Shown here in pieces: positions 35,730 to 46,630 of a stretch of 64,000 nucleotides of DNA. The notes below the pieces were generated by a model, which worked only from the letters and a program-made list of their open reading frames with translations, searched no databases and was not told the origin of the DNA. The position numbers and the translations under genes were made by a program. Numbering within the stretch: the stretch's first letter is position 1; every line of letters begins with the position of its first letter. The stretch spans positions 10,908,404 to 10,972,403 of the forward strand of contig NC_081183.1 in assembly GCF_029867415.1 (NCBI RefSeq), read 5' to 3'. Origin of the DNA: Vicia villosa (Eukaryota > Streptophyta > Magnoliopsida > Fabales > Fabaceae).

Positions 35730-37643
35730 AACTCCCCCAAACTTAAACCGTTGCTTGACCTCAAGCGACAATTACAAGAGAAAATGAACATCACAGCATA
35801 CTGGTACTCATACGTGAGATTTCTGTTCCTTTTGATCAAGAGACTGTTAGTCCGGCATTCACATGACACGAAGAGTTTCTGCAAGAACATTTAAACCCTG
35901 AGCTCCCCTTTAGGATACCTCTCTAACTATGTTTTGTACTTAAGTCTCTTTCCGATTTTCCTCCTTTTTCATTAGGACAATCAAATTAAGGCAATGGGAA
36001 TTTATGATGATCATCACATACACAAGACTAGTCAAGAATTCATTTTTTTTTTCCGGCACCAAATGAGCAGCATTTGCTACTTTTATTTACCGGTGAAATT
36101 TTCAAACTTTGCAGTTATATATTGTCCTTATTTGGACGACGTTTGGGGATCAACCTCCTTTGGGCTGAATAACCGGGTGAGGGTTACCCAACTTAGCGAG
36201 CCGGTTGCCTTTTACCGCCTTTTCATCATTTGGTGCAAACTTTATTTGTTTCTCAACCAATCATACATGTATGTGACTCTAAATTATGCCAGACTGTCAA
36301 AATAAACTACTCAAGGAGTACTTCTCAAGATTCAAGCACTATGGTACAAATCTACACGTTAGACTCGTCTCACTTTTTAGGGAACCAAGGGTGTTCAAAC
36401 AAACCCCCTTTCTGTCACATTATTCCGAACTTCCTGCGCTCAACCAACCATCCCTTCATCTCTATATACTATTCCCAATTGCTATTTAGATCAGAAGCTC
36501 TTATGAACAATAAAAATTTCGGTCAAATTTGGGAAGAATTCAATGTATGGGTTTACACATCATAATAACAACATAAAAGAAAAATGGAAGAGTAAATCCT
36601 CCCCCAAACTTGAACTAAACATTGTCCGCAATGTTTAAGAACAAGCCCGAGAGAGGTGACTCACAGAGGGTACTGCACTTCAGCTGACGCTTTCTAGCTT
36701 TCACCCGAAATTCCCCTTTTATTTCCTGAAAAACAAAACAAACACAAAAAGAAATTACGTTATTAAAAGCGTGGGTTGCCTCCCACGAAGCGCTTCGTTT
36801 AACGTCGCATGGCTCGACGGTCCATTCCCCTTGTTAGGGTGGCATATATGACACAAAGAACACATCATCTTTTTTCTTTCTTTTGTTTGGTAGCAATCCC
36901 ATGAACTTAAAGTACTGATGATGTTGCTGCCAAATCCTTTTTAGCTTGATTTTATTGAACAAGACATAAATGTCTTCCAATACTTTGTCAATTTCTTGTC
37001 TTTCATCTGCCTTGTTGTAAAAATAGTTCTTAGGGATACTCTTTTGTTGAAGATTTTCTTGTTGGATAACCACATCTTCACAAATTGATAAATTTGTGGT
37101 TTCATCCAAAACTCGATCATCTTCAAGTTTCCTTATGTCTTCTTCCCCATATTTCTGTTTTACCTCAAATTCTTCTATTCTTACTGCATCCTCTTCATCT
37201 GATGTTATGCATTTTTCTTCTGGTTCCACATACTCTTCTTCCAACTCTAACTTTCTCCAAATAAACCTATCTGGGTAAAAGTTAGCTTCCTTACATTCAT
37301 TCATAAGGATTCTTACCTCTCTCTTATATGCTTTAAAAATTTTAGTCGCCTCTTCCAAGGTGACTCCTGAATCAGGCGACCAACATGCAGGAGATACAGG
37401 TGGCAATGTATCAAAACAATACATAGCTACAAAACTCAGACAATTTGTTAGTAGCAAAGTATAGAAGAATTCATGAAGCAAAAATAATCTGACTTTTTTT
37501 TTTTTAATTTTTTTTTTGATGATAAAACAAATTCAAATAAACAAAAACAAAAACAAAATTTTAGTTGACGAGCAACAAAATTTCAATTGAACTAAAATCA
37601 AAACTCTATATTTTGGCAGTCCCCGACAACGGCGCCAAAAACT
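35730..37643 (-). mobile_element. R interior 3 (1914 bp)
   Basis: Same layout. It has GTACTGATGATG near 36912, shared only with interior 4. The hairpin starts at 36770. Confidence 0.85.
36834..37481 (-). CDS. Unrecognised 215-residue protein of element R, copy 3
   Basis: As copy 1 but with HQ in place of YL at residues 188-189, caused by two nearby base changes. The frame is otherwise intact. Confidence 0.5.
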   Translation of the reverse strand: MLHEFFYTLLLTNCLSFVAMYCFDTLPPVSPACWSPDSGVTLEEATKIFKAYKREVRILMNECKEANFYPDRFIWRKLELEEEYVEPEEKCITSDEEDAVRIEEFEVKQKYGEEDIRKLEDDRVLDETTNLSICEDVVIQQENLQQKSIPKNYFYNKADERQEIDKVLEDIYVLFNKIKLKRIWQQHHQYFKFMGLLPNKRKKKDDVFFVSYMPP

Positions 37644-39195
37644 TGATCGGTAAAATAGCAAGTGTACTATTTTGCCTCTGTAGTAATAATAGGGAAATTC
37701 CCCGAATGTCGATCTCAAGGACTGCGTAGTAATATCGAGTTCAAATTGTAGTTCAATTAAACAAAAACTAATGTTGGGGTTGTGTTTGCAAATTGTGACT
37801 AAACAATAATTAAAATAAGCAGAAAAATAAATAGGCTTTTTGACAAATATGAGTATTATGCTAGGGGTATAGTGTGTGATTGTTCCTGTAATAACCTTGG
37901 ATTTAGATCTCTTCAACAAGTTCATAACCTTTAATTACCGCCCTTTAGATTATTTTCCCCTAAGTCCTTAGTGGGAAAACCTTTGAACATTCATCCTAAA
38001 TCCTAAGTCCTTAGAGAATTATGATGAAATCAAGCCTTTTTGTTATCAAGAGTTAACCGGTAACTATAGGGTATCCCTAGTCCTAGGTGATATCTACTAT
38101 AGTTTAATCGTACAAAAACCTTAACAACCGCTGTCCAGCTGGTTGTTAACCGTAAATCAATCTTGTTGGTCCGACAAAGAAAGCATAAAAACCTTGTACA
38201 ATTAAATTGAATAAGAAAACAAATCTATTGATGAACTCAGGAATTCAAAATCATTACAGAATCAAATCAGGGACACCCCATAGCATTAGGGTTTAGTTAC
38301 TCATATTGTTCAAAGAAAACAAAATATAAAATAGATACATTACAAGAATTGAGATGAAAGTTGATCTTCAATCGCTTCCGTTCATGAAGACCTTCTTCTC
38401 TCCCAAACCCTTGTTTTCTCCAATCTTCAATCGTGTCTTCTCCTAGCCAAAAAGTCCTCTAATTCATCGTTAAAACTCTTCTAAATAGTGCAGACTCACT
38501 TAGGTTGATTGGAAGTACCCAAAATGCCCCTTGGGTCAACACTTAATAAAAAATCACAAAAATCAGCAAAATCAGCGTCTTAGCCAACACTGGCCGTGTC
38601 AGGCGACACGGGTGGCCGTGTTGGCCTCCTGAACTTAATTTTTCAAAATCACACTCAACACTGCTAACACGGGTGGCCGTGTTAGGTAACACGGGCCGTG
38701 TTGCTCCTTAACTTCAGAATTTGGATTTGCGTTCTTCATGAAAGTTGTAGCCCTTTTCGTTAGCGAAATTTTGCCACCGGAACCGCGTCATTCCGAGTTA
38801 CGAAGCTCCAGTTATGATCAAAATACTACACGCCTGTCACGATGAGAAACATGCTGAAAATTTCTAGATCTCACACTTGCTAACACGAGCCGTGTCAGCC
38901 CCGTGAATTTCATCTCTTTTGCATTTTCTTGGCCACGCTTCATCCTAATACGGCCAGTTTTAGGTGACACAGATGGTCGTGTCAGACCTCATGTAGCTTG
39001 ATTTTTCACTTCCTTCGAAACTCTCCTTTTTGTACTTTTTCGCATTGATTTGTCTCGATTTATTCCTTTGAGCCTGCAAACAGTAAAATACACAACCATA
39101 GCATAAAATGTAGAAGAATGAAGTAAAACACTTGACAATATAAAGCAAAGACGACTAAAATCAACGGTAAATAAACGTGTAAAAACCACTGATCA
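37644..39195 (-). mobile_element. R LTR 4
   Basis: 1552 bp. It shares CACTCAACACTG (near 38653) with LTR 3, so LTR 3/interior 3 and LTR 4/interior 4 look like duplicates of one block. Confidence 0.92.
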
Positions 39196-40298
39196 AACTC
39201 CCCCAAACTTAAACCGTTGCTTGACCTCAAGCGACAATTACAAGAGAAAATGAACATCACAGCATACTGGTACTCATACGTGAGATTTCTGTTCCTTTTG
39301 ATCAAGAGACTGTTAGTCCGGCATTCACATGACACGAAGAGTTTCTGCAAGAACATTTAAACCCTGAGCTCCCCTTTAGGATACCTCTCTAACTATGTTT
39401 TGTACTTAAGTCTCTTTCCGATTTTCCTCCTTTTTCATTAGGACAATCAAATTAAGGCAATGGGAATTTATGATGATCATCACATACACAAGACTAGTCA
39501 AGAATTCATTTTTTTTTCCGGCACCAAATGAGCAGCATTTGCTACTTTTATTTACCGGTGAAATTTTCAAACTTTGCAGTTATATATTGTCCTTATTTGG
39601 ACGACGTTTGGGGATCAACCTCCTTTGGGCTGAATAACCGGGTGAGGGTTACCCAACTTAGCGAGCCGGTTGCCTTTTACCGCCTTTTCATCATTTGGTG
39701 CAAACTTTATTTGTTTCTCAACCAATCATACATGTATGTGACTCTAAATTATGCCAGACTGTCAAAATAAACTACTCAAGGAGTACTTCTCAAGATTCAA
39801 GCACTATTGTACAAATCTACACGTTAGACTCGTCTCACTTTTTAGGGAACCAAGGGTGTTCAAACAAACCCCCTTTCTGTCACATTATTCCGAACTTCCT
39901 GCGCTCAACCAACCATCCCTTCATCTCTATATACTATTCCCAATTGCTATTTAGATCAGAAGCTCTTATGAACAATAAAAATTTCGGTCAAATTTGGGAA
40001 GAATTCAATGTATGGGTTTACACATCATAATAACAACATAAAAGAAAAATGGAAGAGTAAATCCTCCCCCAAACTTGAACTAAACATTGTCCGCAATGTT
40101 TAAGAACAAGCCCGAGAGAGGTGACTCACAGAGGGTACTGCACTTCAGCTGACGCTTTCTAGCTTTCACCCGAAATTCCCCTTTTATTTCCTGAAAAACA
40201 AAACAAACACAAAAAGAAATTACGTTATTAAAAGCGTGGGTTGCCTCCCACGAAGCGCTTCGTTTAACGTCGCATGGCTCGACGGTCCATTCCCCTTG

Positions 40299-40946
40299 TT
40301 AGGGTGGCATATATGACACAAAGAACACATCATCTTTTTTCTTTCTTTTGTTTGGTAGCAATCCCATGAACTTAAAGTACTGATGATGTTGCTGCCAAAT
40401 CCTTTTTAGCTTGATTTTATTGAACAAGACATAAATGTCTTCCAATACTTTGTCAATTTCTTGTCTTTCATCTGCCTTGTTGTAAAAATAGTTCTTAGGG
40501 ATACTCTTTTGTTGAAGATTTTCTTGTTGGATAACCACATCTTCACAAATTGATAAATTTGTGGTTTCATCCAAAACTCGATCATCTTCAAGTTTCCTTA
40601 TGTCTTCTTCCCCATATTTCTGTTTTACCTCAAATTCTTCTATTCTTACTGCATCCTCTTCATCTGATGTTATGCATTTTTCTTCTGGTTCCACATACTC
40701 TTCTTCCAACTCTAACTTTCTCCAAATAAACCTATCTGGGTAAAAGTTAGCTTCCTTACATTCATTCATAAGGATTCTTACCTCTCTCTTATATGCTTTA
40801 AAAATTTTAGTCGCCTCTTCCAAGGTGACTCCTGAATCAGGCGACCAACATGCAGGAGATACAGGTGGCAATGTATCAAAACAATACATAGCTACAAAAC
40901 TCAGACAATTTGTTAGTAGCAAAGTATAGAAGAATTCATGAAGCAA
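40299..40946 (-). CDS. Unrecognised 215-residue protein of element R, copy 4
   Basis: Same translation as copy 3, with HQ at residues 188-189. In the array's own orientation this is the first frame after the outer 5' LTR, so it is the copy most likely to be transcribed from a complete promoter and primer-site context. Confidence 0.5.
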   Translation of the reverse strand: MLHEFFYTLLLTNCLSFVAMYCFDTLPPVSPACWSPDSGVTLEEATKIFKAYKREVRILMNECKEANFYPDRFIWRKLELEEEYVEPEEKCITSDEEDAVRIEEFEVKQKYGEEDIRKLEDDRVLDETTNLSICEDVVIQQENLQQKSIPKNYFYNKADERQEIDKVLEDIYVLFNKIKLKRIWQQHHQYFKFMGLLPNKRKKKDDVFFVSYMPP

Positions 40947-41070
40947 AAATAATCTGACTTTTTTTTTTGATGATAAAACAAATTCAAATAAACAAAAACA
41001 AAAACAAAATTTTAGTTGACGAGCAACAAAATTTCAATTGAACTAAAATCAAAACTCTATATTTTGGCAG

Positions 41071-41088
41071 TCCCCGACAACGGCGCCA
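41071..41088 (-). other. R primer binding site next to the outer 5' LTR
   Basis: TGGCGCCGTTGTCGGGGA on the minus strand, tRNA-Asp type, six bases inside LTR 5. It is identical to the copy at 30688-30705. Confidence 0.75.
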
Positions 41089-41094
41089 AAAACT

Positions 41095-42646
41095 TGATCG
41101 GTAAAATAGCAAGTGTACTATTTTGCCTCTGTAGTAATAATAGGGAAATTCCCCGAATGTCGATCTCAAGGACTGCGTAGTAATATCGAGTTCAAATTGT
41201 AGTTCAATTAAACAAAAACTAATGTTGGGGTTGTGTTTGCAAATTGTGACTAAACAATAATTAAAATAAGCAGAAAAATAAATAGGCTTTTTGACAAATA
41301 TGAGTATTATGCTAGGGGTATAGTGTGTGATTGTTCCTGTAATAACCTTGGATTTAGATCTCTTCAACAAGTTCATAACCTTTAATTACCGCCCTTTAGA
41401 TTATTTTCCCCTAAGTCCTTAGTGGGAAAACCTTTGAACATTCATCCTAAATCCTAAGTCCTTAGAGAATTATGATGAAATCAAGCCTTTTTGTTATCAA
41501 GAGTTAACCGGTAACTATAGGGTATCCCTAGTCCTAGGTGATATCTACTATAGTTTAATCGTACAAAAACCTTAACAACCGCTGTCCAGCTGGTTGTTAA
41601 CCGTAAATCAATCTTGTTGGTCCGACAAAGAAAGCATAAAAACCTTGTACAATTAAATTGAATAAGAAAACAAATCTATTGATGAACTCAGGAATTCAAA
41701 ATCATTACAGAATCAAATCAGGGACACCCCATAGCATTAGGGTTTAGTTACTCATATTGTTCAAAGAAAACAAAATATAAAATAGATACATTACAAGAAT
41801 TGAGATGAAAGTTGATCTTCAATCGCTTCCGTTCATGAAGACCTTCTTCTCTCCCAAACCCTTGTTTTCTCCAATCTTCAATCGTGTCTTCTCCTAGCCA
41901 AAAAGTCCTCTAATTCATCGTTAAAACTCTTCTAAATAGTGCAGACTCACTTAGGTTGATTGGAAGTACCCAAAATGCCCCTTGGGTCAACACTTAATAA
42001 AAAATCACAAAAATCAGCAAAATCAGCGTCTTAGCCAACACTGGCCGTGTCAGGCGACACGGGTGGCCGTGTTGACCTCCTGAACTTAATTTTTCAAAAT
42101 CACACTCAGCACTGCTAACACGGGTGGCCGTGTTAGGTAACACGGGCCGTGTTGCTCCTTAACTTCAGAATTTGGATTTGCGTTCTTCATGAAAGTTGTA
42201 GCCCTTTTCGTTAGCGAAATTTTGCCACCGGAACCGCGTCATTCCGAGTTACGAAGCTCCAGTTATGATCAAAATACTACACGCCTGTCACGATGAGAAA
42301 CATGCTGAAAATTTCTAGATCTCACACTTGCTAACACGAGCCGTGTCAGCCCCGTGAATTTCATCTCTTTTGCATTTTCTTGGCCACGCTTCATCCTAAT
42401 ACGGCCAGTTTTAGGTGACACAGATGGTCGTGTCAGACCTCATGTAGCTTGATTTTTCACTTCCTTCGAAACTCTCCTTTTTGTACTTTTTCGCATTGAT
42501 TTGTCTCGATTTATTCCTTTGAGCCTGCAAACAGTAAAATACACAACCATAGCATAAAATGTAGAAGAATGAAGTAAAACACTTGACAATATAAAGCAAA
42601 GACGACTAAAATCAACGGTAAATAAACGTGTAAAAACCACTGATCA
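41095..42646 (-). mobile_element. R LTR 5 (outer 5' LTR in element orientation)
   Basis: 1552 bp, abutting the right ATAGT. It has CACTCAGCACTG like LTRs 1 and 2 and a private GTGTTGACCTCC near 42071. Confidence 0.92.
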
Positions 42647-42651
42647 ATAGT

Positions 42652-42903
42652 CTTAGAGTTACTTGTGATACACTGTTTTGCCATTATTGGATTATGTACC
42701 GTTGATTTTATTGGAGATGTTTTATAACACTGTTGAATGAGTTTCCGCTGTGCTGAACATATGTTTTGATATTTTTGGATTATTCCTAATAAAGCATGAC
42801 AAACGACTTGGAGTTTTATTTATTTTATTAATTGTAACATCCATGCTGTATGATTACTCTGATCTTTATTATATTTTCCGCGGGGGTTTAGAAGGGGGTT
42901 ACA
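42652..42903 (+). mobile_element. Element A 3' LTR, right part
   Basis: This continues the LTR after array R, from CTTAGAGTTACTTGTG to GGGGGTTACA. It matches 15010-15260 of the 5' LTR. Satellite resumes directly at 42904. Confidence 0.9.
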
Positions 42904-44239
42904 TCTTTCCCTTCTCCAAAAACGTGGACTATCATATGCAATTTCTGGAATTTCTTTCCCTTTTCCAAAAAATATGGTCTATCATATGCAATTTCTGAAA
43001 TTTTTTTCCCTTCTCCAAAAATGTGGACTATCAGATGCATTTGCTTGAATTTCTTTCCCTTCTCTAAAAACATGAACTATCATATGTGATTTCTGGAATT
43101 TTTTCCCTTCTCCAAATACGTGGTATATCATATGCAATTTCTACAAATTTCTTTCCCTTCTCCCAAAACGTGGAAAAATCATATGCAATTTATGAAATTT
43201 CTTTCCCTTTTCGAAAAAATATGGTCTATCATATGTAGTTTCTGAAATTTCTTTCCCTTCTCCAAAACGTGGACTATCATATGCAATTTCTTGAATTTCT
43301 TTCCCTTCTCCAAAATCATATGCAATTTCTACAAATTTCTTTCCCTTCACCAAAAACGTGAACTATCATATGCAATTTCACGAATTTCATTCCCTTCTCC
43401 AAAAACGTGGTCTATCATATGCAAATTTCTACAAATTTCTTTTCCTTCTCCAAAAACGTGGACTATTATATGTAATTTATGGAGTTTCTTTCCCTTCTCT
43501 AAAAATGTGGACTATCTTATGCAATTTCTAGAATTTATTTCCCTTCTAAAAAAATGTGGATTATCATATATAATTTTAGGAATTTCTTTCCTTTCTTCAA
43601 AAACATGGACTATATCATATGCAATTTCTAGAATTTATTTCCCTTCTCCAAAAACGTGGTCTAGCATATGCTATTTCTGCAAATTTCTTTCTGTTCTTAA
43701 AAAATATGGACTAACATATTTCAGGAATTCCTTTTCCCTTCTCCAATAACGAGGACTATCATATGCAATTTTTGGAATTTGTTCCCTTCTCCTAAAACGT
43801 GGACTATCATATATAATTTTAGGAATTTCTTTCCTTTTTTCAGAAGCATGGTCTATCATATGCAGTTTCTGCAAATTTCTTTCCTTTCTCCAAAAATATG
43901 AACTATTATATGCAATTTCTAGAATTTCTTTCTCGTTTCCTAAAATATTGTCTATCATATGCAATTTCTACAAATTTCTTTCCCTTCTCAAAAAGGCGTG
44001 GACTATCATATGCAATTTCTGGAATTTCTTTCCCTTTTCCAAAAAATATGGTCTATCATATGCAATTTCTAAAATTTCTTTCCCTTCTCCAAAAACGTGG
44101 ACTAACATATGCATTTTCTGGAATTTCTTTCCCTTCACTAAAAACTTGTACTATCATATGCGATTTCCGGAATTTTTTCCCTCCAAATGTGTGGTCTATC
44201 ATATGCAATTTCCACAAATTTCTTTCCCTTCTCCCAAAA
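42904..44239. repeat. Divergent satellite block between A and B
   Basis: Same 49-bp monomer family as the main array but with more scattered changes and without the 2114-bp order. The monomers at 42905-43020 recur at about 43980-44090, suggesting a local higher-order period of about 1.08 kb. Higher divergence is usual at array edges. Confidence 0.85.
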
Positions 44240-44492
44240 TGTAACACCCCATACATAACTGACTAGTATATTATGCATGAAACGTTAAAATTGATATTGA
44301 GTACATACAAAAGCTATAGTTATAGAAAGATCCATATAAAATACAACATAATATTCTACTAAGAAGCATAATACATGAGTCTTCAATGGATCTTGCACAG
44401 CGGAAAGTCAAAACCAACGAGGTCTCCGAGCCATCACCACTTCCAAGTCTTCAGTCCAAACCTGCTACTGACCAAACACTACTAAACTGCAC

Positions 44493-46289
44493 CTGAAAAA
44501 ATATAAGTTGATTGGGGTGAGATTACTAAATCTCAGTGAGTCCTCCTATCCTATGGGTCCACTCGGTTCTACAGGATACATGCATCAACAACCGAATCCA
44601 CCATTGATTCGGGGTTATCCTCACATCCGGTACAAGTACGGAGAAAACAAGTGACTCGTCCACCATTGGACTTGCCTAAAACAAATACATATTGTATAGA
44701 AAACAAGTATGCAAACCCGCATCCACATACGGGGAATCCAAAAGTGTAAACAACCCCGGCTAGGATTATGGAATAAATGCATCCTCGATGAGTAACCTCC
44801 TGCCTATTTGGCAAGGGACTTGTACAAGCACACTGCAGGATAGTTAAATGAGTCCACACAAGCCTAAATGGCCGTGCGATGACCTGGCCTAATTGGCATC
44901 ATTGTCCCGTTAACCTCCTTCACGCTAGTGAGTTACGCCGAGTACAAATCGCCACCTTGACGCCTGAGCCCATCGGGCGAAAGCCTAGTGTTAGTCTACG
45001 TGACTTCACTAGAAGTGAGTTACCTCATTATGCATTAGCCTACTTGGCCGCATAACCCCACCATACCGAGCACGCAAGTGTGTTAACGGCAAGTGAGTAA
45101 AACCCCGTACGGAAACTCACAAGCACACTGCAACGGTAGCTCAGATGCACACCATATCGAACAATACACATGAACGGGTTATTCCATTGGACTACACGGT
45201 CCGGGAGGGCTCATAGACTACACGGTCAGAGCAGCGTCCCAATCTAGCCTGCCGGCCACTTCGATTCAAGCATACAGAAATATGACATAAAGTCAAGGTC
45301 ACAAACAAATCAATCAATCCAATCTTTTAACCAAAACGATGGAGTCCATAGGTTTTCATGTATAAAACATAATGGCATAATGCTTTCAAATATGGGTATC
45401 ACAATCATAATAAGCAATAAACAAACTATGCCATGCTTAACATAAGAATTATTAATCAATGATAGACATAAGTTCTCATACTAATTCATTGATTCACTAA
45501 GTGGGGTTCCACTATTGTTAAATCAAACATTCTGGTTTGGGGACCTATTTCATTAGATAGTACATATTACTAGCTTTCCAACGATATAAAGTTTGCGCGA
45601 AACGGACTTACGACGCAAAAGTTATGAATTTTCGAAGTTATGAAAAATCTGCCCAACAGCAATGTAACGGGTTACATGAATCATGTAACCGGTTACATCA
45701 CTGTAAAACTGCGTTTTTCACCCTTTTTCACACATGTAACCGGTTACGTCAACCATGTAACCGGTTACATGACTGACAGACCCAAAAATCTACATTTTAA
45801 GAGTTCTAAACCAGTCCCAAATGTCCAACAATCAATCCCATGCATCCCCAACACAGGCCCAACGAAATTGTAACATACAAACACACTTAGAACCATCAGT
45901 ATGCATGGATTATAGCAGGATTAACATGATTAGCATATTAAGCATCATATGTTTATCAATTATCTCACAATCCCTAAACCCCAAGGTATTCCCAACATGC
46001 AAACCCCAAGGTTTCTAACTAAGGACTGACCTTGGATCAATGGAGCTTTAGATGATGAACATGCTGCAATTGAGTTCCTATCTTTGACCAAAACTCCAAC
46101 TCCAAACTCATCAAACCCGTAGCCCATTCTTCATCACATTCAGCATGCATGTCCCAACTTTAAACTCGTTTTTCTCCTTCAAAACAGAAGCTATAAATGC
46201 GAACCATAGGTGCAAATCAAAGAGAAATTCGTTAGCTTTCCAATGGGACCAGAATCGTTACGATCGGGGTTACGAGTTGAGAGATATAC
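44493..46289 (-). other. Predicted LTR-internal intron of element B
   Basis: On the minus strand the donor is CAG|GTATAT (46290/46289). About 1.8 kb later CTCACCCC is followed by TATTTTTTCAG|GTGCAG with the acceptor at 44493. The leader upstream is purine-rich (46330-46385) and TTATATAT near 46579-46587 is a TATA candidate. The right LTR has the same signals 6036 bp further on. This is a prediction only. Confidence 0.45.
45662..45770. repeat. Four-copy ATGTAACCGGTTACAT palindrome cluster, B left LTR
   Basis: Copies are at 45662-45677 (one central mismatch), 45683-45698, 45734-45749 (one arm change) and 45755-45770. In element orientation the module CGTAAGTCCG (45603-45612, minus) follows 50 nt later. 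The right LTR repeats the set at 51698-51806. Confidence 0.9.
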
Positions 46290-46615
46290 CTGATTTAGTG
46301 AAGGCTGTTCTTAGGGTGCGAAAATGCAAATATGAATATGAGTTCCTCTTCCTCTTCCATGCCTTTAGTTCTTTTTCTTCATAAAATTCTGATTTGGATA
46401 ATACCAACCCACCAAACATGCCCTTAGTCACATGCATCATTGTTACATGTCCAAAATGTCCCTCAACTAAGTGACATTTACACCTTTGCCATTTAGTTTG
46501 TTTCCAACTAATATTCTTCCATCCCAACTAACTTTTCTCAAATTAGGGATTAAATTCATAACTCCTCCTTGGCACTTCATATATAATCTTGCTAGGATTA
46601 ATGTGGGATATTACA

Positions 46616-46630
46616 TTCTCCCCCCCTTAA
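46616..46630 (-). other. Element B polypurine tract
   Basis: On the minus strand, TTAAGGGGGGGAGAA directly precedes the LTR start TGTAATATCCC. Confidence 0.85.

Larger units (their letters stand above)
39196..41094 (-). mobile_element. R interior 4 (1899 bp)
   Basis: Same layout but shorter: a poly-T/A stretch next to the frame (near 40960) is reduced, and one T run near 39510 is a base shorter. It has a private CTATTGTAC near 39805. The hairpin starts at 40235. Confidence 0.85.
27247..42646 (-). mobile_element. Array R: tandem LTR retrotransposon, five LTRs and four interiors
   Basis: The block begins TGATCGGTAAAATAGC and ends CCACTGATCA. It is flanked on both sides by ATAGT (27242-27246, 42647-42651) and interrupts a sequence that is continuous in the 5' LTR of A at about 15006. 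Inside, a 1552-bp LTR alternates with a 1899-1914-bp interior, giving a period of 3465-3466 bp. Primer site and purine tract place it on the minus strand. Only a handful of substitutions separate the copies. One interior frame of 215 residues is kept in all four; no RT, RNase H or integrase is recognisable, so the element is non-autonomous. Confidence 0.93.
13593..42903 (+). mobile_element. Element A: decayed Ty3/gypsy (Tekay-like) LTR retrotransposon, heavily nested
   Basis: The order is truncated 5' LTR, initiator-tRNA-type primer site (15265), broken interior, purine tract, and 3' LTR starting at 25488 and finishing at 42903. The element is on the plus strand because the primer site follows the left LTR and the purine tract precedes the right one. 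Native interior totals only about 3.2 kb (15261-17040, 19123-19895, 24844-25487). The rest is later insertions S1, S2 and array R. I recognise no open gag or pol frame. It relates to element D by the tract 19123-19215, which resembles 59379-59470, and by the shared pol-terminal TTTTCGAGGACGAAAA. Confidence 0.85.
44240..46615 (-). mobile_element. Element B LTR, left copy (3' LTR in element orientation)
   Basis: TGTAACACCCC to GATATTACA. It carries the palindrome cluster at 45662-45770 and the predicted intron. It is equal in length to the right copy. Confidence 0.92.

Noticed and set aside
27242..42651. DNA transposon, suggested by TGATCGGT and TGATCAGT at the ends of R
   Set aside because: The ends are only an 8-bp imperfect match. 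Primer site, purine tract, TG...CA ends and repeated LTRs identify an LTR element.
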